DNA of 64,000 nt from Cupriavidus oxalaticus (GTDB lineage: Bacteria > Pseudomonadota > Gammaproteobacteria > Burkholderiales > Burkholderiaceae): positions 3,311,501-3,375,500 of the forward strand of contig NZ_CP038635.1 of NCBI RefSeq assembly GCF_004768545.1. Reading direction: 5' to 3'. Under the pieces are notes generated by a model that worked only from the letters and a program-made list of their open reading frames with translations, searched no databases and was not told the origin of the DNA. The position numbers and the translations under genes are program-made. Positions 25,511 to 36,606 of this stretch are shown in pieces. Each line of letters begins with the position of its first letter. The first letter of the stretch is position 1.

Positions 25511-26257
25511 TTACTGGCCGTCGCGCAGCTTGTCGGCACGGGCCTGCGCATCGGCAAAGTTCAGATCACCGGAGTAGATCGCGCGGCCGCAGATGACGCC
25601 TTCCACACCCTCGCCCTCGACCGCGCACAGGTTGTCGATATCCGCCAGGTTGGACAGGCCGCCGCTGGCGATCACCGGGATCGACATCGACTGCGCCAGC
25701 TTGACGGTGGCGTCGATATTGATCCCCTGCAGCATGCCGTCGCGGCCGATGTCGGTATAGATGATGGCTTCGACACCGTAATCTTCATACTTGCGCGCCA
25801 GGTCCGCCACTTCATGCCCGGTCAGCTTGCTCCAGCCGTCGGTGGCGACCTTGCCGTCCTTGGCATCGAGGCCGACGATGATGTGGCCGCCGAAGGCCGA
25901 GCAGGCGTCCTTCAGGAAGCCGGGATTCTTCACCGCCGCGGTGCCGATGATGACGTACGACAAGCCGTCGTCCAGCCAGCGTTCGATGGTGTTCAGGTCG
26001 CGGATACCGCCCCCCAGTTGCACCGGGATCTCATCGCCGACCTCGGCGATGATGGCCTTGATGGCCGCCTCGTTGCGGGGCTTGCCCACGAACGCGCCGT
26101 TCAGGTCCACCAGGTGGAGGCGCCGCGCGCCCTGCTCCACCCAGTGGCGTGCCATGGCGGCGGGATCTTCGGAAAAGACGGTGGCCTGGTCCATGTCGCC
26201 TTGTTTGAGGCGTACACACTGACCGTCCTTCAGGTCGATGGCCGGAATGAGCAACAT
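25511..26257 (-). CDS. hisA: ProFAR isomerase
   Basis: The 248-residue barrel enzyme isomerises ProFAR to PRFAR. It shows the catalytic Asp in [26 protein letters not shown], the second acidic residue in VGLDAKDGK, and [11 protein letters not shown] at the phosphate site. It is homologous to HisF and lies between hisH and hisF. The 194-base gap to hisH is the largest inside the his block. Confidence 0.97.
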   Translation of the reverse strand: MLLIPAIDLKDGQCVRLKQGDMDQATVFSEDPAAMARHWVEQGARRLHLVDLNGAFVGKPRNEAAIKAIIAEVGDEIPVQLGGGIRDLNTIERWLDDGLSYVIIGTAAVKNPGFLKDACSAFGGHIIVGLDAKDGKVATDGWSKLTGHEVADLARKYEDYGVEAIIYTDIGRDGMLQGINIDATVKLAQSMSIPVIASGGLSNLADIDNLCAVEGEGVEGVICGRAIYSGDLNFADAQARADKLRDGQ

Positions 26258-26451
26258 ATGCGTGACGAGCGTGGTTGAGTAAGTGAGGTTGAGCGAGACC
26301 GGCGAGGCCGGTCAGGTCGGGGTCGAGGTTCGATCGGGAACTGGTCGCTTGACGGGTTGCGTGAAGGGTCAGGGTCAGGGTCCGGTGACGGGTCTGTCTG
26401 GTTCTCGGTCGAACAATCGTCAAACAAGCGATTCGGGGTGTCCGGTGCGCC
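26258..26451. other. Repeat-rich spacer between hisH and hisA
   Basis: The spacer is purine/G-rich on the plus strand, with short tandem units (GGGTCAGGGTCAGGGTCCGG near 26366-26385) and GAGACCGGCGAGGCCGGTCA, a small hairpin near 26296-26315. No T-run follows, so it is not a classical terminator. No gene is supported. Confidence 0.5.
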
Positions 26452-27105
26452 TTATGGATTCCAGTGGACGAAGTTCCGGTACAGCTGCAGGCCCAGGGCC
26501 GCGCTCTTCTCGGGGTGGAACTGCGTCGCGAAAATATTATCGCGGGCTACCGCGCTGGTAAACACGACTCCATACTCCGTTTCGCCGGCGATATGGGCCG
26601 GATCCTGCGCCTGCACGTAGTAACTGTGGACGAAATAGAACCAGCTGTCGTCGGGAATCCCGGCCCACAGCGGGTGCGGCTTCGCCTGGCGCACCCGGTT
26701 CCAGCCCATCTGCGGCACCTTGAAACGCGAGCCATCGGGCTGCGTCATGCCGTCCAGCGCAAAACGCACCACCTGGCCGGGCATCAGCCCCAGCGCCGGT
26801 GTGCGGTCCGCGCCAGCACGACTTTCGGTGCTGAACTCGAACAGCATCTGTTCGCCGACGCACACACCAAGCATCGGCTTGCTGCCGGCGGCCTCGACCA
26901 CCGCTTCCTGCAAGCCCGAGGCGCCCAGTGCCGACATGCAGTCCGGCATCGCGCCCTGGCCGGGCAGCACCACGCGATCCGCGCTGCGGATGCCTTCGGG
27001 GGCATCCACCACCCGCACGTCCGCTTCCGGTGCCGCGGCACGCAGTGCCTGCGCCACCGAGCGCAGGTTGCCCATGCCGTAATCCACAATTGCTATGGTA
27101 GTCAT
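26452..27105 (-). CDS. hisH: Imidazole glycerol phosphate synthase glutaminase subunit
   Basis: The 217-residue class I glutamine amidotransferase provides ammonia to HisF. The catalytic Cys is in [12 protein letters not shown], and the His-Glu pair is in [14 protein letters not shown]. The oxyanion region [13 protein letters not shown] is also typical. Its start overlaps the marC stop as ATGA. Confidence 0.97.
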   Translation of the reverse strand: MTTIAIVDYGMGNLRSVAQALRAAAPEADVRVVDAPEGIRSADRVVLPGQGAMPDCMSALGASGLQEAVVEAAGSKPMLGVCVGEQMLFEFSTESRAGADRTPALGLMPGQVVRFALDGMTQPDGSRFKVPQMGWNRVRQAKPHPLWAGIPDDSWFYFVHSYYVQAQDPAHIAGETEYGVVFTSAVARDNIFATQFHPEKSAALGLQLYRNFVHWNP

Positions 27106-27725
27106 GATTTCAAAACAGGCAACAATGTCTTCAGCCCGTCCACGATGAATTCAACAGCCAGCGCCGACAGGATCAGCCCCATCAGGCGCGTGCCGATATT
27201 GATGCCGGTGCGGCCGATCACCCGGGCGATCGGGTCGGCCGCGCGGAACACCATGTACACCACCGAACCCAGCAGCGCGCCAATGCCCACCAAAATCAGC
27301 AGCTGGTACCAGTGCTGGGTCTTGCCGGCATAGACGATCACCGTGCTGATCGAGCCCGGCCCGGTCAGCAGCGGCAGCGCCAGCGGCACCACCGCGATGC
27401 TGGACTTTACCTCGGCCTCATCCTCTTCTTCCGGCGTGGCCTTGGTGCGGCCGGTCTGCGCGTTCAGCATGTTCATGGCCATCATGATCATGATGAGGCC
27501 GCCACCCACCTGCAGCGATGCCACCGAGATATTGAAGAACTCGATGATCTGCTGCCCCAGCAACGCCGACACCGCCACCACGATCGCCACCGAGATCGAC
27601 GCGATCTTGATGGTACGCAGCTTTTCCGCTTCGGTCTGCTGGCTGGTCAGGCTGATGAAGAACGGGATCGCCCCGATCGGGTTGATCAGCGCCAGCAGCG
27701 AGATAAACGACTTGAGCGTATCCAT
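27102..27725 (-). CDS. marC: MarC-family integral membrane protein
   Basis: Starting at [21 protein letters not shown] (27725), the protein has 207 residues and six predicted membrane helices typical of MarC/YchE/YhgN proteins. A charged cytoplasmic loop ([12 protein letters not shown]) and the conserved [15 protein letters not shown] are visible. Despite the name, no confirmed role in antibiotic resistance or transport is known. It lies inside the his gene block between hisB and hisH and overlaps hisH by four bases, an arrangement conserved in related betaproteobacteria. Confidence 0.93.
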   Translation of the reverse strand: MDTLKSFISLLALINPIGAIPFFISLTSQQTEAEKLRTIKIASISVAIVVAVSALLGQQIIEFFNISVASLQVGGGLIMIMMAMNMLNAQTGRTKATPEEEDEAEVKSSIAVVPLALPLLTGPGSISTVIVYAGKTQHWYQLLILVGIGALLGSVVYMVFRAADPIARVIGRTGINIGTRLMGLILSALAVEFIVDGLKTLLPVLKS

Positions 27726-27815
27726 CGGTTGCGGGTTGCCAGCATCGCTGGCGGTATTGGATAGAGAGGTGGGCGGGCGCCGCAACCAGCCGGCACGCCT
27801 ACGGGTTCAGGAAGC

Positions 27816-28403
27816 TCAGAGCGTACCCTTGGTCGACGGGATCGTGTTGGCCGCGCGCGGATCCAGCTCCACCGCCATGCGCAGTGCCCGGCCAAAGGCC
27901 TTGAACACGGTTTCGCACTGATGGTGGGCATTTATGCCGCGCAGGTTGTCGATATGCAGGGTCACGCCCGCATGGTTGACGAAACCGCGGAAGAACTCGA
28001 TGGTCAGGTCGACGTCGAAGCTGCCCACGCGCGCACGGGTGAACGGCACGTGGAATTCCAGGCCGGGGCGGCCGGAGAAGTCGATCACCACGCGCGACAG
28101 GCATTCGTCCAGCGGCACGTAGCTGTGGCCGTAGCGGGTGATGCCCTTCTTGTCGCCAATGGCCCTGGCGACGGCCTGGCCGAGCGTGATGCCGACGTCT
28201 TCCACCGTGTGGTGGTCGTCGATATGCGTGTCGCCGGTGGCTTCGACCTCCAGGTCGAACATGCCATGCCGGGCGATCTGGTCGAGCATGTGGTCGAGGA
28301 ACGGCACGCCCGACGCCAGCTTCTGGCGGCCGGTGCCGTCGAGATTCAGGGAAACGCGGATTTGCGTTTCCGAAGTATTGCGGGTGACCTCTGCAACACG
28401 CAT
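27816..28403 (-). CDS. hisB: Imidazoleglycerol-phosphate dehydratase
   Basis: The 195-residue protein is the monofunctional dehydratase; there is no histidinol phosphatase domain. It has the two metal-binding repeats [10 protein letters not shown] and [11 protein letters not shown], plus the opening [20 protein letters not shown]. It dehydrates IGP to imidazole-acetol phosphate. The start is the ATG at 28403, four bases after the hisC stop; the longer frame to 28439 overlaps hisC. Confidence 0.97.
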   Translation of the reverse strand: MRVAEVTRNTSETQIRVSLNLDGTGRQKLASGVPFLDHMLDQIARHGMFDLEVEATGDTHIDDHHTVEDVGITLGQAVARAIGDKKGITRYGHSYVPLDECLSRVVIDFSGRPGLEFHVPFTRARVGSFDVDLTIEFFRGFVNHAGVTLHIDNLRGINAHHQCETVFKAFGRALRMAVELDPRAANTIPSTKGTL

Positions 28404-28407
28404 GGTG

Positions 28408-29508
28408 TTAATCCTGCAGCGACGCTGCGAATGCCTCAAGGAACTGCGCGTTTTCTTCGGGCGTGCTGACCGTGACGCGCAGACAATTGGCCAGCAACGG
28501 GTGCATTTTACTCACGTTCTTGATCAATACCTTCCGCGCCAGCAGGCGGTCGAAGGTCTGTGCTGCATCCGGCACGCGCGCCAGCAGGAAGTTGGCGGCG
28601 CTTGGGAACACCGTGACGCCTGCATGCGCGGCCATGCCGTCGGCCACGCGGGTGCGCTCGGCGCGCAGTTGCGCGGCCTGTTCGTCCAGCACCGACACAT
28701 GCTCCAGCGCGAAGAGCGCGGCGGCCTCGGTCAGCACGTTGACGTTGTAGGGCGGGCGCACCTTGTCGATCTGCGCCAGCCACTCCGGCGCCCCGGCCAG
28801 GTAGCCCAGGCGGATGCCGGCCAGGCCGAGCTTGGACACGGTGCGCATCACCAGCAGGTTGCCGAAGTCCGTCAGGCGCGGCATCCAGCTTTGCTGCGCG
28901 AACGGCTGGTAGGCCTCGTCGACCACCACCAGGCTGTTGCAGACATCGCCTTGCGCGGCACGGAGGATGGCCTCCATGTCGGCCGCGTCGAACAGGTTGC
29001 CGGTGGGGTTGTTCGGATAGGCCAGGTAAATGATGGCGGGCTGGTGCTCGGCCATCGCCGCCAGCATGGCGTCGCGATCGAGAGTGAAGTCGGCGCGCAG
29101 CGGTACGCCGACGAACTCGAGCCCGGCAAACTGCGCCGACATCGCATACATGACAAAGCCCGGCACCGGCGCCATCACCGTGGCGCCCGGCTTGGCCGCG
29201 GCCAGCGCCAGCATGCTGATGATCTCGTCCGAGCCGTTGCCCAGCAGCACGTCCATGCCGGCGGGCACCTGCATCACATCCTTGAGCCTGGCGCGCAGCG
29301 CTTCGCTGCTGGGCACCGGGTAGCGGTTCAGCGCCACCTCGCCCAGCCGCGCGGCCAGCTGCTGGCGCAGCTCCTGCGGCAGGCGGTACGGGTTTTCCAT
29401 CGCGTCGAGCTTGACCAGACCGTGCGAATCCGGGACGTGGTAGGCGCCCATGGCGCGCACGTCGTCACGGATGATGCGTTCGATCAGGGAGGGCTCTACG
29501 GCTGACAT
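28408..29508 (-). CDS. hisC: Histidinol-phosphate aminotransferase
   Basis: The 366-residue fold-type I aminotransferase uses PLP to convert imidazole-acetol phosphate to histidinol phosphate. [26 protein letters not shown] and [10 protein letters not shown] are standard motifs, and the PLP Lys is in [15 protein letters not shown]. It lies between hisD and hisB. Its cognate phosphatase is not in the window. Confidence 0.97.
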   Translation of the reverse strand: MSAVEPSLIERIIRDDVRAMGAYHVPDSHGLVKLDAMENPYRLPQELRQQLAARLGEVALNRYPVPSSEALRARLKDVMQVPAGMDVLLGNGSDEIISMLALAAAKPGATVMAPVPGFVMYAMSAQFAGLEFVGVPLRADFTLDRDAMLAAMAEHQPAIIYLAYPNNPTGNLFDAADMEAILRAAQGDVCNSLVVVDEAYQPFAQQSWMPRLTDFGNLLVMRTVSKLGLAGIRLGYLAGAPEWLAQIDKVRPPYNVNVLTEAAALFALEHVSVLDEQAAQLRAERTRVADGMAAHAGVTVFPSAANFLLARVPDAAQTFDRLLARKVLIKNVSKMHPLLANCLRVTVSTPEENAQFLEAFAASLQD

Positions 29509-29543
29509 GGAAACTCCTGGTTTGACTGCGTTGGTTCAGTAAA

Positions 29544-30887
29544 TCAACTGCGCTTGAAACGGTATTCCGCGCTGCGGGCGTGGGCCTGCAGACCTTCGCC
29601 ATACGCGAGCTCGGCGGCGATCTGGCCAAGCATCTGCGCCCCGCCCTCGCTGACCTCGATCAGGCTCGAGCGCTTCAGGAAGTCATAGACGCCCAGCGGA
29701 GACGAGAAGCGCGCCGTGCGCGAGGTCGGCAACACGTGGTTGGGGCCGGCGCAGTAGTCGCCCAACGATTCGCTGGTATAGCGGCCGAGGAAGATGGCGC
29801 CGGCGTGGCGGATCTTCTCGCTCCACTGGCGCGGGTTCTCGGCGGAGATTTCCAGGTGCTCCGGCGCGATCGCGTTGGCGATCTCGCAGGCTTCTTCCAT
29901 GTCGCGCACCTTGACCAGCGCGCCGCGGCCGGAGATCGACGAAGCGATCACGTCGCGGCGCGGCATGGTCGGCAGCTGGCGCTGGATGCTGGCTTCGACG
30001 CGGGCGATGTAGTCCGAGTCCGGGCACAGCAGGATCGACTGCGCCAGTTCGTCGTGCTCGGCCTGCGAGAACAGGTCCATCGCCACCCAGTCGGGGTCGG
30101 TGGTGCCGTCGCAGATCACCAGGATCTCGGAAGGCCCGGCGATCATGTCGATGCCGACGGTGCCGAACACGCGCCGCTTGGCCGCGGCCACATAGGCATT
30201 GCCCGGGCCGACGATCTTGTCGACCTGCGGCAGCGTCGCGGTGCCGTAGGCCAGCGCGCCCACGGCCTGCGCGCCACCGATGGTGAAGACGCGGTCGACG
30301 CCGGCGATCTGCGCGGCGGCCAGCACCAGCTCGTTGCGCACGCCGCCGGGCGTGGGCACGACCATGATGATCTCCTTCACGCCGGCCACACGCGCCGGGA
30401 TCGCGTTCATCAGCACCGACGATGGGTAGGCGGCCTTGCCGCCCGGCACGTAGATGCCGACGCGGTCCAGCGGCGTCACCTTCTGGCCCAGCATGGTGCC
30501 GTCGGCCTCGGTGTACTCCCAGCTGTGGCTGCCGCACTCGATCTTCTGCTTCTCGTGGTAGGCACGCACGCGCGCGGCAGCGGCTTCCAGCGCGGCGCGG
30601 CGCTTGGGCTCGAGGTCTTCGAGAGCGGCTTCCAGTTCAGTCTGGGACAGCTCGAGCGCCGCGATCGACGGCGCTTCCATGCGGTCGAAGCGCTTCGTGT
30701 ACTCCAGCACCGCGGCGTCGCCGCGGACCTTCACGTCGGCCAGGATCTGTGCCGCGGCGCGGTCGATGGCCTCGTCCTCGCCGGCCTCGAAGGCCAGCAC
30801 CTGGCGCAGCGCCTCGGCAAAGCCCGGCTCGCTGGAATCAAGCCGGCGGATCGGCAGGTTTTCCATTTCGGATACGGTTGCGTTCAT
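29544..30887 (-). CDS. hisD: Histidinol dehydrogenase
   Basis: The 447-residue zinc enzyme carries out the last two oxidations, histidinol to histidine, with NAD+. Family landmarks include [32 protein letters not shown], the zinc ligands around [15 protein letters not shown], and [17 protein letters not shown] near the C-terminus. It lies between hisG and hisC with gaps of about 51 and 35 bases. Confidence 0.97.
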   Translation of the reverse strand: MNATVSEMENLPIRRLDSSEPGFAEALRQVLAFEAGEDEAIDRAAAQILADVKVRGDAAVLEYTKRFDRMEAPSIAALELSQTELEAALEDLEPKRRAALEAAAARVRAYHEKQKIECGSHSWEYTEADGTMLGQKVTPLDRVGIYVPGGKAAYPSSVLMNAIPARVAGVKEIIMVVPTPGGVRNELVLAAAQIAGVDRVFTIGGAQAVGALAYGTATLPQVDKIVGPGNAYVAAAKRRVFGTVGIDMIAGPSEILVICDGTTDPDWVAMDLFSQAEHDELAQSILLCPDSDYIARVEASIQRQLPTMPRRDVIASSISGRGALVKVRDMEEACEIANAIAPEHLEISAENPRQWSEKIRHAGAIFLGRYTSESLGDYCAGPNHVLPTSRTARFSSPLGVYDFLKRSSLIEVSEGGAQMLGQIAAELAYGEGLQAHARSAEYRFKRS

Positions 30888-30938
30888 GACTTCTTTTCCT
30901 TCTCGGTCGGTACCGGCCTGATGTGGCCCGATGTGGCC

Positions 30939-31613
30939 CTACACCAGCGCCGCCGAAGCGCGTTCGAAAGCGTCGAGGATCGGCGCCAGCCGCTCGCGCT
31001 TGAGTTTGAGCGCAGCCTGGTTCACCACCAGCCGCGACGAAATTTGCACGATCTCTTCCACTTCGACCAGATTGTTGGCGCGCAGCGTGCTGCCGGTGCT
31101 GACCAGGTCGACGATGGCATCGGACAGGCCCACCAGCGGGCCCAGCTCCATCGAACCGTACAGCTTGATCAGATCGACGTGAACGCCCTTTTTCGCAAAA
31201 TGCTCGCGCGCGGTCTGCACGTACTTGGTGGCCACCGCCAGGCGCGCGCCCTGGCGCACCGCGCTGGCGTAGTCAAACCCGGCCGGCACCGCCACCGACA
31301 TGCGGCAGCGGGCGATATTGAGGTCGATCGGCGCGTACAGGCCGGCCATGCCATGCTCCATCAGCACGTCCTTGCCGGCCACGCCGAAGTCGGCGGCGCC
31401 GTACTGCACGTAGGTCGGCACGTCCGAAGCGCGCACGATCACCACGCGCACGGCGGGGTCCGAGGTCGGCAGGATCAGCTTGCGCGAGGTCTCGGGATCC
31501 TCGGTGACCTGGATGCCGGCGGCTTCGAGCAGCGGCAGCGTCTCGGTGAAGATGCGGCCCTTGGACAGCGCCAGCGTCAGCTGGTTGGGCGATGCGTTGA
31601 AAGTGGGGCTCAT
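30939..31613 (-). CDS. hisG: ATP phosphoribosyltransferase, short form
   Basis: This is the 224-residue short-form HisG, which joins ATP and PRPP in the first committed step of histidine synthesis. It shows [18 protein letters not shown] at the start, GKDVLMEHG, and the PRPP loop [11 protein letters not shown]. Short forms lack the C-terminal regulatory domain and need HisZ for activity and histidine feedback. No hisZ is in this window, so it should lie elsewhere in the genome. hisG starts 19 bases after murA. Confidence 0.97.
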   Translation of the reverse strand: MSPTFNASPNQLTLALSKGRIFTETLPLLEAAGIQVTEDPETSRKLILPTSDPAVRVVIVRASDVPTYVQYGAADFGVAGKDVLMEHGMAGLYAPIDLNIARCRMSVAVPAGFDYASAVRQGARLAVATKYVQTAREHFAKKGVHVDLIKLYGSMELGPLVGLSDAIVDLVSTGSTLRANNLVEVEEIVQISSRLVVNQAALKLKRERLAPILDAFERASAALV

Positions 31614-31632
31614 CGTGCGTCAGTCCTCGTGC

Positions 31633-32964
<1,332 letters not shown>

Positions 32965-33213
32965 TTACTTGCCCTCACCTGCCTGCCACTCGGCGGGCGT
33001 CAGCGTCTTCATCGACAGCGCATGGATCTCGGCGCGCATGCGGTCGCCCAGCGCGGCATAGACACGCTGGTGGCGCTGGATCAGCCGCTTGCCTTCGAAC
33101 TCGTTGCTGACGATGGTGGCAAAGAAGTGCTGGCCGTCGCCCTCGACTTCCAGATGTTCGCAGGGCAATCCTTGGGCAATGTATTCCCTGACTTGTTCCG
33201 GTGTAGGCAGCAT
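32965..33213 (-). CDS. ibaG: BolA-family protein, IbaG-like
   Basis: The 82-residue protein has the BolA fold, with the FEGKRLIQRHQRVYAAL helix containing the conserved RHxxVY-type motif and a C-terminal IHALSMKTLTPAEW. Its place directly before murA matches IbaG/YrbA rather than BolA proper. BolA proteins pair with monothiol glutaredoxins around Fe-S clusters. It lies 51 bases after the ABC permease gene. Confidence 0.92.
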   Translation of the reverse strand: MLPTPEQVREYIAQGLPCEHLEVEGDGQHFFATIVSNEFEGKRLIQRHQRVYAALGDRMRAEIHALSMKTLTPAEWQAGEGK

Positions 33214-33264
33214 GGGGTTCTCTTCAGCGTATTCAGAATGTGCGCGATGTCAGTGCGGCGGCGC

Positions 33265-34086
33265 TCAGTGGCGCAGCTTGTAGCCGGATTTCAGCAGCCG
33301 CAGCGCCAGCGCCGCCAGCACCACGAAGGCCGATCCCACCACCGCCAGGCTAAACAGCGGCGACACGTCCGAGACGCCGAAGAAGCCATAGCGGAAGCCG
33401 TCGATCATGTAGAAGAACGGATTGGCATGGGACACCGCCTGCCAGAAGGCCGGCAGCGAATGGATCGAATAGAACACGCCGGACAGGAAAGTGGCCGGCA
33501 TGATCAGGAAGTTCTGGAACGCGGCGAGCTGGTCGAACTTCTCGGCCCAGATGCCGGCGATCAGGCCAAGCGTACCGAGGATGCCCGCGCCCAGCAGTGC
33601 GAACACCACGATCCAGCCGATGTTGGCAAAGTGCAGGTTGGCAAACCATGCCGTCACCAGCAGCACGCCCAGGCCCACGGTCAGCCCGCGGATCACCGAG
33701 GCCAGCACATAGGCACCGAACATCTCCCAGTGCGACAGCGGCGGCAGCAGCACGAACACCAGGTTGCCGGTGATCTTGGACTGGATCAGCGACGACGAGC
33801 TGTTGGCGAAGGCGTTCTGCAGCACGCTCATCATCACCAGGCCGGGCACCAGGAAGGCGGTGTAGCTGATCTGGTCGTAGATCTTGACGCGGTCTTCCAG
33901 CACGTGGCCGAAGATCAGCAGGTACAGCACCGCGGTCAGCACCGGCGCGGCCACGGTCTGGAAGCTGACCTTCCAGAAGCGCAGCACTTCCTTGTACAGC
34001 AGGGTCCGGAAGCCGACCAGGCCGCCAACGGCCATCGGGCCCAGGCGGGCGTCTTCCACCAGTTCGATTTCGCCAGGCTGCTTCAT
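33265..34086 (-). CDS. ABC-2 type exporter permease
   Basis: The 273-residue protein has six hydrophobic segments and the ABC-2 permease signature near residues 200-240 (FLSGVFYSIHSLPAFWQAVS, followed by NPFFYMIDGFRYG). It is NodJ/YadH-like. With the ATPase whose stop it overlaps by four bases (ATGA at 34083-34086), it should form an exporter. The substrate is not evident. The location between mlaB and ibaG suggests an envelope-related role, as in relatives with the same gene order. Confidence 0.93.
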   Translation of the reverse strand: MKQPGEIELVEDARLGPMAVGGLVGFRTLLYKEVLRFWKVSFQTVAAPVLTAVLYLLIFGHVLEDRVKIYDQISYTAFLVPGLVMMSVLQNAFANSSSSLIQSKITGNLVFVLLPPLSHWEMFGAYVLASVIRGLTVGLGVLLVTAWFANLHFANIGWIVVFALLGAGILGTLGLIAGIWAEKFDQLAAFQNFLIMPATFLSGVFYSIHSLPAFWQAVSHANPFFYMIDGFRYGFFGVSDVSPLFSLAVVGSAFVVLAALALRLLKSGYKLRH

Positions 34087-35033
34087 GCCGCGGCCTCCAT
34101 GGCGGGGTCGGGCAGCGCGCCCGGCATGTGGCCCTCGCGGCGCATGATCTGGACAAACACGTCTTCGAGGTCGGCCTTGTTGATTTCCATGTCTTCGATG
34201 TCACAGCCCGCTTCGCGGCAGGCGGCCAGGATCGGCTCGACCGCCTGGTAGCCCGACAGCCGCAGCCGCACCGCGCGCTCGCCCGGGTTGGCCGGCATAC
34301 GCAGCGGCTCCAGCGCATGCGGCAGGGTGCCCTGCGCGAAAGTCAGCACCAGTTGCAGCCCGGCGAACTGCGTCAGCAGGTTGCTGGTGCGGTCCAGCGC
34401 CACCACTTCGCCGAACTTGAGCATGGCGATGCGGTCACACAGCGCCTCGGCCTCTTCCAGGTAGTGCGTGGTCAGGATGATGGTGTGGCCTTCCCGGTTC
34501 AGGCGCGAGATGAATTTCCACAGCGTCTGGCGCAGCTCGACGTCGACGCCGGCGGTGGGTTCGTCCAGCACGATCACCGGCGGGCGGTGTACCAGCGCCT
34601 GCGCCACCAGCACGCGGCGCTTCATGCCACCGGACAACTGGCGCATATTGGAATCGGCCTTGCTGGTCAGGTCCAGGTTGGCCATGATCTCGTCGATCCA
34701 GTCGTCGTTGCGGGTCAGGCCGAAATAGCCGGACTGCAGCCGCAGCGTCTCGCGCACCGTGAAGAACGGGTCGAACACCAGCTCCTGCGGCACCACGCCA
34801 AGCATACGCCGCGCCATCCGGTAGTCGGATACGACATCGTGGCCCAGCACACGGACGCCGCCGGAGTCGGCGCGGTTCAGGCCGGCGAGAATCGAGATCA
34901 GCGTGGTCTTGCCGGCGCCGTTCGGCCCGAGCAGGCCGAAGAATTCGCCGCGTTCGACGGTGAAGCTGACGCCCTTGAGCGCCTGGAGGTTGCGGTAGCG
35001 CTTGCGGACGTCGTGGATTTCAATGGCTTTCAT
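34083..35033 (-). CDS. ABC-2 type exporter ATP-binding protein
   Basis: I start the 316-residue protein at MKAIEIHDVRKRY (35033); the frame is open to 35129 but the extra residues are not conserved-looking. Walker A is GPNGAGKTTL, the signature is LSGGMKRRVLVAQ, Walker B is VIVLDEPTAGVD, and the H-loop is ILTTHYLEEAE. The C-terminal ~90 residues form an extra domain typical of YadG-like ATPases. It partners the permease immediately downstream. Confidence 0.95.
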   Translation of the reverse strand: MKAIEIHDVRKRYRNLQALKGVSFTVERGEFFGLLGPNGAGKTTLISILAGLNRADSGGVRVLGHDVVSDYRMARRMLGVVPQELVFDPFFTVRETLRLQSGYFGLTRNDDWIDEIMANLDLTSKADSNMRQLSGGMKRRVLVAQALVHRPPVIVLDEPTAGVDVELRQTLWKFISRLNREGHTIILTTHYLEEAEALCDRIAMLKFGEVVALDRTSNLLTQFAGLQLVLTFAQGTLPHALEPLRMPANPGERAVRLRLSGYQAVEPILAACREAGCDIEDMEINKADLEDVFVQIMRREGHMPGALPDPAMEAAA

Positions 35034-35294
35034 GGCCGTTGTCTGTGGCGTGTCCGGCCTTTTTTGGGGGGCCAGCCGCCTGGAATGGGGAACTACTGTG
35101 TGCCCGGATTTCCTGGGCCGGCTTGGCATGCACCGGAATCAGGCGGGGGGAAGGGCGAACAACCCGGAATTATAGGGGATCAGGGGTAGGTCCCGCTTGA
35201 TCCCCCACCGGATGGTCCGCTGGGCGCGGCGACGCACCAGGCCGTCGCCGGGGCATCGCGTTCGGACGCAATCGCTGCGCCCGGCGATGCCGGA

Positions 35295-35612
35295 TCAATG
35301 TCGGTGGTGGTGGCCCGGACGGGAAAGCGCGTCGGCGCCGTTCGCCAGGCCCAGCAGGCCATCGACGCCATACAGGCCGGCCAGCTGCGACAGCTGCGCC
35401 GGCACCCCGCGCAGCGACAGCGCCAGGTTGCGCGCGGCTGCGGCACGATGCCACGCCAGCAGCACGGCAACTGCGGAGGAATCCACCTGCGCCAGGCCCG
35501 TGCAATCGACCTGCACCTTGCCCTGCGCCCCGCCCTGCGCCACGCGCGCCAGCCCGTCGCGCAGCACGGCCGCGGCGTTCTGGTTGGTCAGCGAGGTACC
35601 CAGCGAAAGCAT
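35295..35612 (-). CDS. mlaB: STAS-domain protein MlaB
   Basis: The small STAS-domain protein (about 105 residues from ATG 35612) fits MlaB, the cytoplasmic component that stabilises MlaF dimers in the phospholipid transporter. It shows the STAS pattern, with VQVDCTGLAQVDSSAVAVLLAW as the central strand and helix. The start is uncertain: the frame opens at a TTG at 35666, but that start lies at the T-tract of a hairpin (35669-35690). The identification rests on its position after mlaC and on the domain. The last residues are a His-rich GHHHRH tail. Confidence 0.85.
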   Translation of the reverse strand: MLSLGTSLTNQNAAAVLRDGLARVAQGGAQGKVQVDCTGLAQVDSSAVAVLLAWHRAAAARNLALSLRGVPAQLSQLAGLYGVDGLLGLANGADALSRPGHHHRH

Positions 35613-35659
35613 GGTGGCGTCAGGAAACGTAATCGGCTTGGATGGAGAGCAAGGCGGCG

Positions 35660-35690
35660 CAAACAAAAGCTCCCGCGCTGAGGCGGGAGC
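35660..35690 (-). terminator. Hairpin with T-rich tract between mlaC and mlaB
   Basis: On the minus strand GCTCCCGC-CTCAGC-GCGGGAGC is followed by TTTTGTTTG. It could partly terminate the mlaFEDAC transcript or act as an attenuator before mlaB and the following genes. Confidence 0.6.
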
Positions 35691-35765
35691 CAGTGCCGCG
35701 AACGGCCATTGTAGTGCAAGATCGGCGCGCTGTGCTGCATTGCAGCGGCGCGCGCTCGCCGCGGC

Positions 35766-36395
35766 TTAGCTCTTGGCGTTGGCCAGCTGGCGGTTGCGGT
35801 CCTGCAGCGTCTTGATCACACCCTCGACGCCCTGCTGGCCGACGATGGTATTGAAGCTGCCCTTGTAGGCCTCGGTCAGCCACGCACCCAGCACGTTGAT
35901 GTCGTAGACCTTCCAGCCGTTCGCGGTCTTCTCCAGGCGGTAGTCCATCTGGATCGGCTCGCCCTTGTTGATGACCTGGGTGCGGATGGTGGCATCGGTG
36001 TCCTCAGGCGTGCCGCGGTACGGGCGGTATTGCACGGCCTGGTCACGGATCTGCGCGATGGCGCCGGCGTAGGTGCGGATCAGCAGGGTCTTGAACTCCT
36101 CGGTGATCTGCTTCTGCTGCTCGGGCGTCGCCTTCGACCAGTTGCGGCCCATCGCGATCTGCGTGGTCTTCTGGAAGTTGGCGTTGGGGATGATCTTTTG
36201 CTCGACCAGCGCGGTGATCTTGGCAATATTGCCGGCCTGCATGTCCTTGTCGGCCTTGACGGTCGTCATTACGTCGTTGACCACGGCCTTCACCAGCCCG
36301 TCCGGCGTGGCGGCGTCCGTGCCCGACACCTGTGCATGGGCAGCGCCGGCGAAGGCTACTACCGTAAGGAAGGGGACCAACAGTCGCTTAATCAT
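35766..36395 (-). CDS. mlaC: Periplasmic phospholipid-binding protein MlaC
   Basis: From the ATG at 36395 the protein has 209 residues with a signal peptide (IKRLLVPFLTVVAFAGAAHA). The MlaC/Ttg2D domain includes KIIPNANFQKTTQIAMGRNW and FKTLLIRTYAGAI. MlaC shuttles phospholipids between outer-membrane MlaA and the inner-membrane MlaFEDB complex. The frame upstream of 36395 is open but not protein-like. Confidence 0.95.
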   Translation of the reverse strand: MIKRLLVPFLTVVAFAGAAHAQVSGTDAATPDGLVKAVVNDVMTTVKADKDMQAGNIAKITALVEQKIIPNANFQKTTQIAMGRNWSKATPEQQKQITEEFKTLLIRTYAGAIAQIRDQAVQYRPYRGTPEDTDATIRTQVINKGEPIQMDYRLEKTANGWKVYDINVLGAWLTEAYKGSFNTIVGQQGVEGVIKTLQDRNRQLANAKS

Positions 36396-36606
36396 GGATT
36401 TTTCCTTCTTTCTCAAAGACGTTTGCCGGCGAAGTACACCGGACTGGCGCCGCCTGCCGGCAGCGGCCTTGCGGTGATTGGAACATAAGCACGGCCCGCG
36501 CGTCGCACGGACCAGCGCCTTCTCCGCCACTTCCAAACAAATTGTTTCAGCCCTGACAGGGCATTCACAGCCTGGCGCCGGCCCCCGGGACTGGCGCACA
36601 AGGCGC

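Noticed and set aside
27102..27725. marC inside the his block as a foreign insertion
   Set aside because: It has ATGA coupling to hisH and host-like codon use. To my knowledge this order is conserved in related betaproteobacteria, so it is not a recent arrival.
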